Notes under the pieces: model-generated
What the model was told of the DNA's origin: nothing
What the model saw: the letters and a program-made list of their open reading frames with translations, nothing else
Database searches by the model: none
Position numbers and translations under genes: made by a program
Source of the DNA: Candidatus Altarchaeales archaeon A3
GTDB lineage: Archaea > Altiarchaeota > Altiarchaeia > Altiarchaeales > Altiarchaeaceae
Direction: 5' to 3'
Length of the DNA: 6,836 nucleotides
NCBI GenBank assembly: GCA_002083985.1
Contig: MTER01000070.1
Coordinates: 744-7,579 of the forward strand
Part shown: piece by piece, positions 5,233 through 6,836 of the stretch
Position numbering within the stretch: the first letter of the stretch is position 1
Layout of the letters: the number at the start of each line of letters is the position of its first letter

Positions 5233-5261
5233 TGAGTAATTGAGTTATTTTAGTTATTTCA

Positions 5262-6146
5262 TTATTTGTCTTTAAAAATTTCCTTTGAAATTTTAATTAA
5301 ATTTTCTTCTGTTATTTCTTCAAACAGCGGAATTTCAGCAACATCTTTGTGTAAATTTTTTATTTTTTCAACATACTGCCTTTGAATTTCTGCCTTTTTC
5401 AGCATAAATTTGCTGTCGCAGACATCTTTTTGAATAACATTGTTGATAATAATTTTCTGAATCATTATATTGTGCTCTTTAAACTCACCCAGCAGTTTTT
5501 CCGTCTGATAAACGGCCAGATTTTCCGGAATACATACGGCCATAAGACAGACCTCTTCTTTGAGAAATTTAATGATTTGCTCCGAAAGGACTTTCCATTC
5601 GTCAATAATTTCATATATGGACTTCGCTGAATTCCTTTTATAAAATTTAGTATAAACCTTTGTTGCGAAATTTAAATGTGTGATAAATTTTGACGGCATA
5701 GAAAGCAGTTTTAATGTATTTCCCATCGGTGCGGTATCCCAGATAACAATGTCAAATTTTTTGCTTTTCACAATTTCCATAATATGATCAAGCATAAATT
5801 CTTCCTCAATTCCAGGAGCGGTTCCTATGTACTCAACAATACTGTAATCAACATCTGCGAAGGCACGCATAACAGCATAAATTTCATTCCCGAATTTTTC
5901 ATTCCATCGATTTATGATTTCGTCGCCTGAAATTTCAGTTCCGTAAAGGTTTTCTTTGAGCTTTGAAATTTTATCGGATAAATTCATACCGAATATGCTG
6001 GATAAAGACGGGGCAGGATCTGTTGAAAGAACTAAGGTTTTCTTTCCTTTTGAAGCAAAATGAAGTGCTATTGCTGCTGAAATTGTGCTTTTTCCAACGC
6101 CACCTTTTCCGCTGAGCATTAGGACATTATAGTTTGGTTGGGTCAT
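5262..6146 (-). CDS. Get3/ArsA/TRC40-family ATPase
   Basis: This encodes a 294-residue single-domain ATPase of the Get3/ArsA group. Family members deliver tail-anchored membrane proteins to the membrane or, in ArsA, drive arsenite efflux. Visible motifs are the deviant Walker A GKGGVGKST (13-21), switch I STDPAPSLSSIF (41-52), switch II DTAPMGNTLKLLSMP (137-151), IINNV near 233-237, and PLFEEI near 273-278. Of the CxxC zinc motif that bridges many Get3 dimers only one position is a cysteine (C243-D-S-K246). No arsR, arsB or arsD is nearby, which argues for a Get3-like targeting role. The ATG at 6146 puts the P-loop at residue 13, as is normal; a TTG at 6194 would add 16 hydrophobic and basic residues with no family counterpart. 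It is divergent from hisA and convergent with secY. Confidence 0.9.
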   Translation of the reverse strand: MTQPNYNVLMLSGKGGVGKSTISAAIALHFASKGKKTLVLSTDPAPSLSSIFGMNLSDKISKLKENLYGTEISGDEIINRWNEKFGNEIYAVMRAFADVDYSIVEYIGTAPGIEEEFMLDHIMEIVKSKKFDIVIWDTAPMGNTLKLLSMPSKFITHLNFATKVYTKFYKRNSAKSIYEIIDEWKVLSEQIIKFLKEEVCLMAVCIPENLAVYQTEKLLGEFKEHNIMIQKIIINNVIQKDVCDSKFMLKKAEIQRQYVEKIKNLHKDVAEIPLFEEITEENLIKISKEIFKDK

Positions 6147-6233
6147 TTTTATTTTATAAATTTTTCTTAACAATAAAATTTTGATAAAAAACAAATTAAA
6201 TTTAAATTATTAAATGAATTATTAAATTTAAAA
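6147..6233. promoter_or_regulatory. divergent promoter region between the Get3/ArsA-like gene and hisA
   Basis: This 87-bp, almost pure A+T region must hold both start sites. For hisA, TTTAAATTAT (6201-6210) lies 24-33 nt before the ATG at 6234, a good TATA position. AATTATTAAAT occurs twice with a single base between (6205-6215 and 6217-6227), a 12-bp period spanning the probable TATA box and start. On the minus strand TTTATAAA (6153-6160) is too near the ATG at 6146 for a leaderless transcript. Candidate T/A tracts farther out (6172-6190) cannot be told apart. Neither gene has a Shine-Dalgarno motif. Confidence 0.4.
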
Positions 6234-6836
6234 ATGCACATACTTCCTGCAATTGATTTATTATCCGGAAAGGTTGCCCGATTAACGCAGGGAAAACTTG
6301 GGAGCGAAAAATTTTATAGTAATAATCCGGTTGAGATAGCAAAAAAATATGATGATTTCGGTATTGAAATTTTACATATTATTGACCTTGATGCAACACT
6401 TGGAACCGGAAAAGACAACATTGAAATTTTAAAGGCCATCAGAAAGGTAGTGAATACAAAAATTTATTTTGGCGGAGGAATAAGAACTTACGAAAAAGCA
6501 AGAGAAATTTTAAAAATTTTAAATCCTGATGATAAAATTTATATCGGAACGCTTGCTTTAAAAGGAATTGATGAATTAAGCGATGTTAAGGAGCGTCTTA
6601 TCGTGGCAATTGATTCAAAAGATGGAAAAGTAGCAATAAAAGGCTGGAAGGAATTGACTGATTACGATACTATAAAATTTATGGAAAATTTCTACGACAA
6701 ATGTTTCGGATTTTTATTTACGGATATTGGTGTTGAGGGAATGCTTAAAGGGATAAATTTTAAGAATGTTAAAAAGGTTGTTAAGGCATCAAAACTTCCG
6801 GTCATTGTTTCGGGAGGGATAAGCAATTTTGATGAC
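6234..6836 (+). CDS. hisA: HisA, ProFAR isomerase, 3'-truncated by the window edge
   Basis: The first 201 residues of phosphoribosylformimino-AICAR ribonucleotide isomerase (a TIM barrel of about 240 residues), step 4 of histidine biosynthesis. The start MHILPAIDLLSGKVARLTQG is the HisA signature; HisF instead begins with a PCLDV block. The two catalytic aspartates fall at the positions known from the Thermotoga enzyme, D8 (PAID) and D127 (VAIDSKDGKVAIKGW). Phosphate-binding loops are GGGIR (80-84) and SGGIS (193-197), and TDIGVEG (163-169) is also conserved. The last 40 or so residues lie outside the window. The ATG directly follows AAATTTAAAA with no ribosome-binding motif, suggesting a leaderless message. 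Other his genes are not visible. Confidence 0.96.
   Translation, partial: MHILPAIDLLSGKVARLTQGKLGSEKFYSNNPVEIAKKYDDFGIEILHIIDLDATLGTGKDNIEILKAIRKVVNTKIYFGGGIRTYEKAREILKILNPDDKIYIGTLALKGIDELSDVKERLIVAIDSKDGKVAIKGWKELTDYDTIKFMENFYDKCFGFLFTDIGVEGMLKGINFKNVKKVVKASKLPVIVSGGISNFDD

Noticed and set aside
5382..5630. Plus-strand frame of 82 codons
   Set aside because: Antisense shadow inside the Get3/ArsA-like gene.
6147..6194. TTG start at 6194 extending the Get3/ArsA-like protein by 16 residues
   Set aside because: The extra residues have no family counterpart and would use up half the divergent promoter region; the ATG at 6146 gives the normal distance to the P-loop.

Overview
The window is chromosomal DNA from an AT-rich archaeon. 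The evidence is an archaeal-type uL30-uL15-SecY gene run, a deoxyhypusine synthase family enzyme, a Get3/ArsA-type ATPase, a canonical archaeal box C/D guide RNA, and TATA-like boxes about 25-35 nt upstream of start codons that lack Shine-Dalgarno motifs. A histidine-biosynthesis gene (hisA) suggests a reasonably self-sufficient cell rather than a minimal parasite. An uncultivated lineage such as Altiarchaeota would fit, but the sequence does not prove it.

Layout, left to right. Positions 1-138 hold the 3' end of a gene with an in-frame 18-bp (six-residue) tandem repeat. Positions 146-305 hold a 144-bp MITE-like element with an 8-bp target duplication. A minus-strand deoxyhypusine synthase family gene (388-1470) follows. 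A divergent promoter region then leads to rpl30 (uL30), rpl15 (uL15) and secY on the plus strand (1654-4178), the tail of the archaeal spc-type cluster. Neither rps5 nor adk, the common neighbours of this cluster, is present. A gene-poor stretch (4179-5261) lies between convergent secY and arsA/get3. It contains hairpins, a second inverted copy of the same MITE with its own 8-bp duplication, a box C/D sRNA, a decayed third MITE relative, an unrelated 205-bp element with inverted ends and a 9-bp duplication, and a 144-bp segment bounded by 11-bp inverted repeats. A get3/arsA-like ATPase (5262-6146, minus) and the start of hisA (6234 to the window edge, plus) diverge from a short AT-rich promoter region.

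Functionally, most genes serve protein synthesis and targeting: two large-subunit proteins, the translocon channel, a possible eIF5A-modifying enzyme, a tail-anchored-protein targeting ATPase, and a guide RNA. From recalled rRNA sequence, the two RNA guides match 23S rRNA at the P loop (G2251, E. coli numbering) and near U2438, both in the peptidyl-transferase region.

The most notable content is non-coding: two independent insertions of one small TIR/TSD element family, a second unrelated small element, and a complete C/D sRNA with a canonical kink-turn and a tandemly duplicated C box lying among them.
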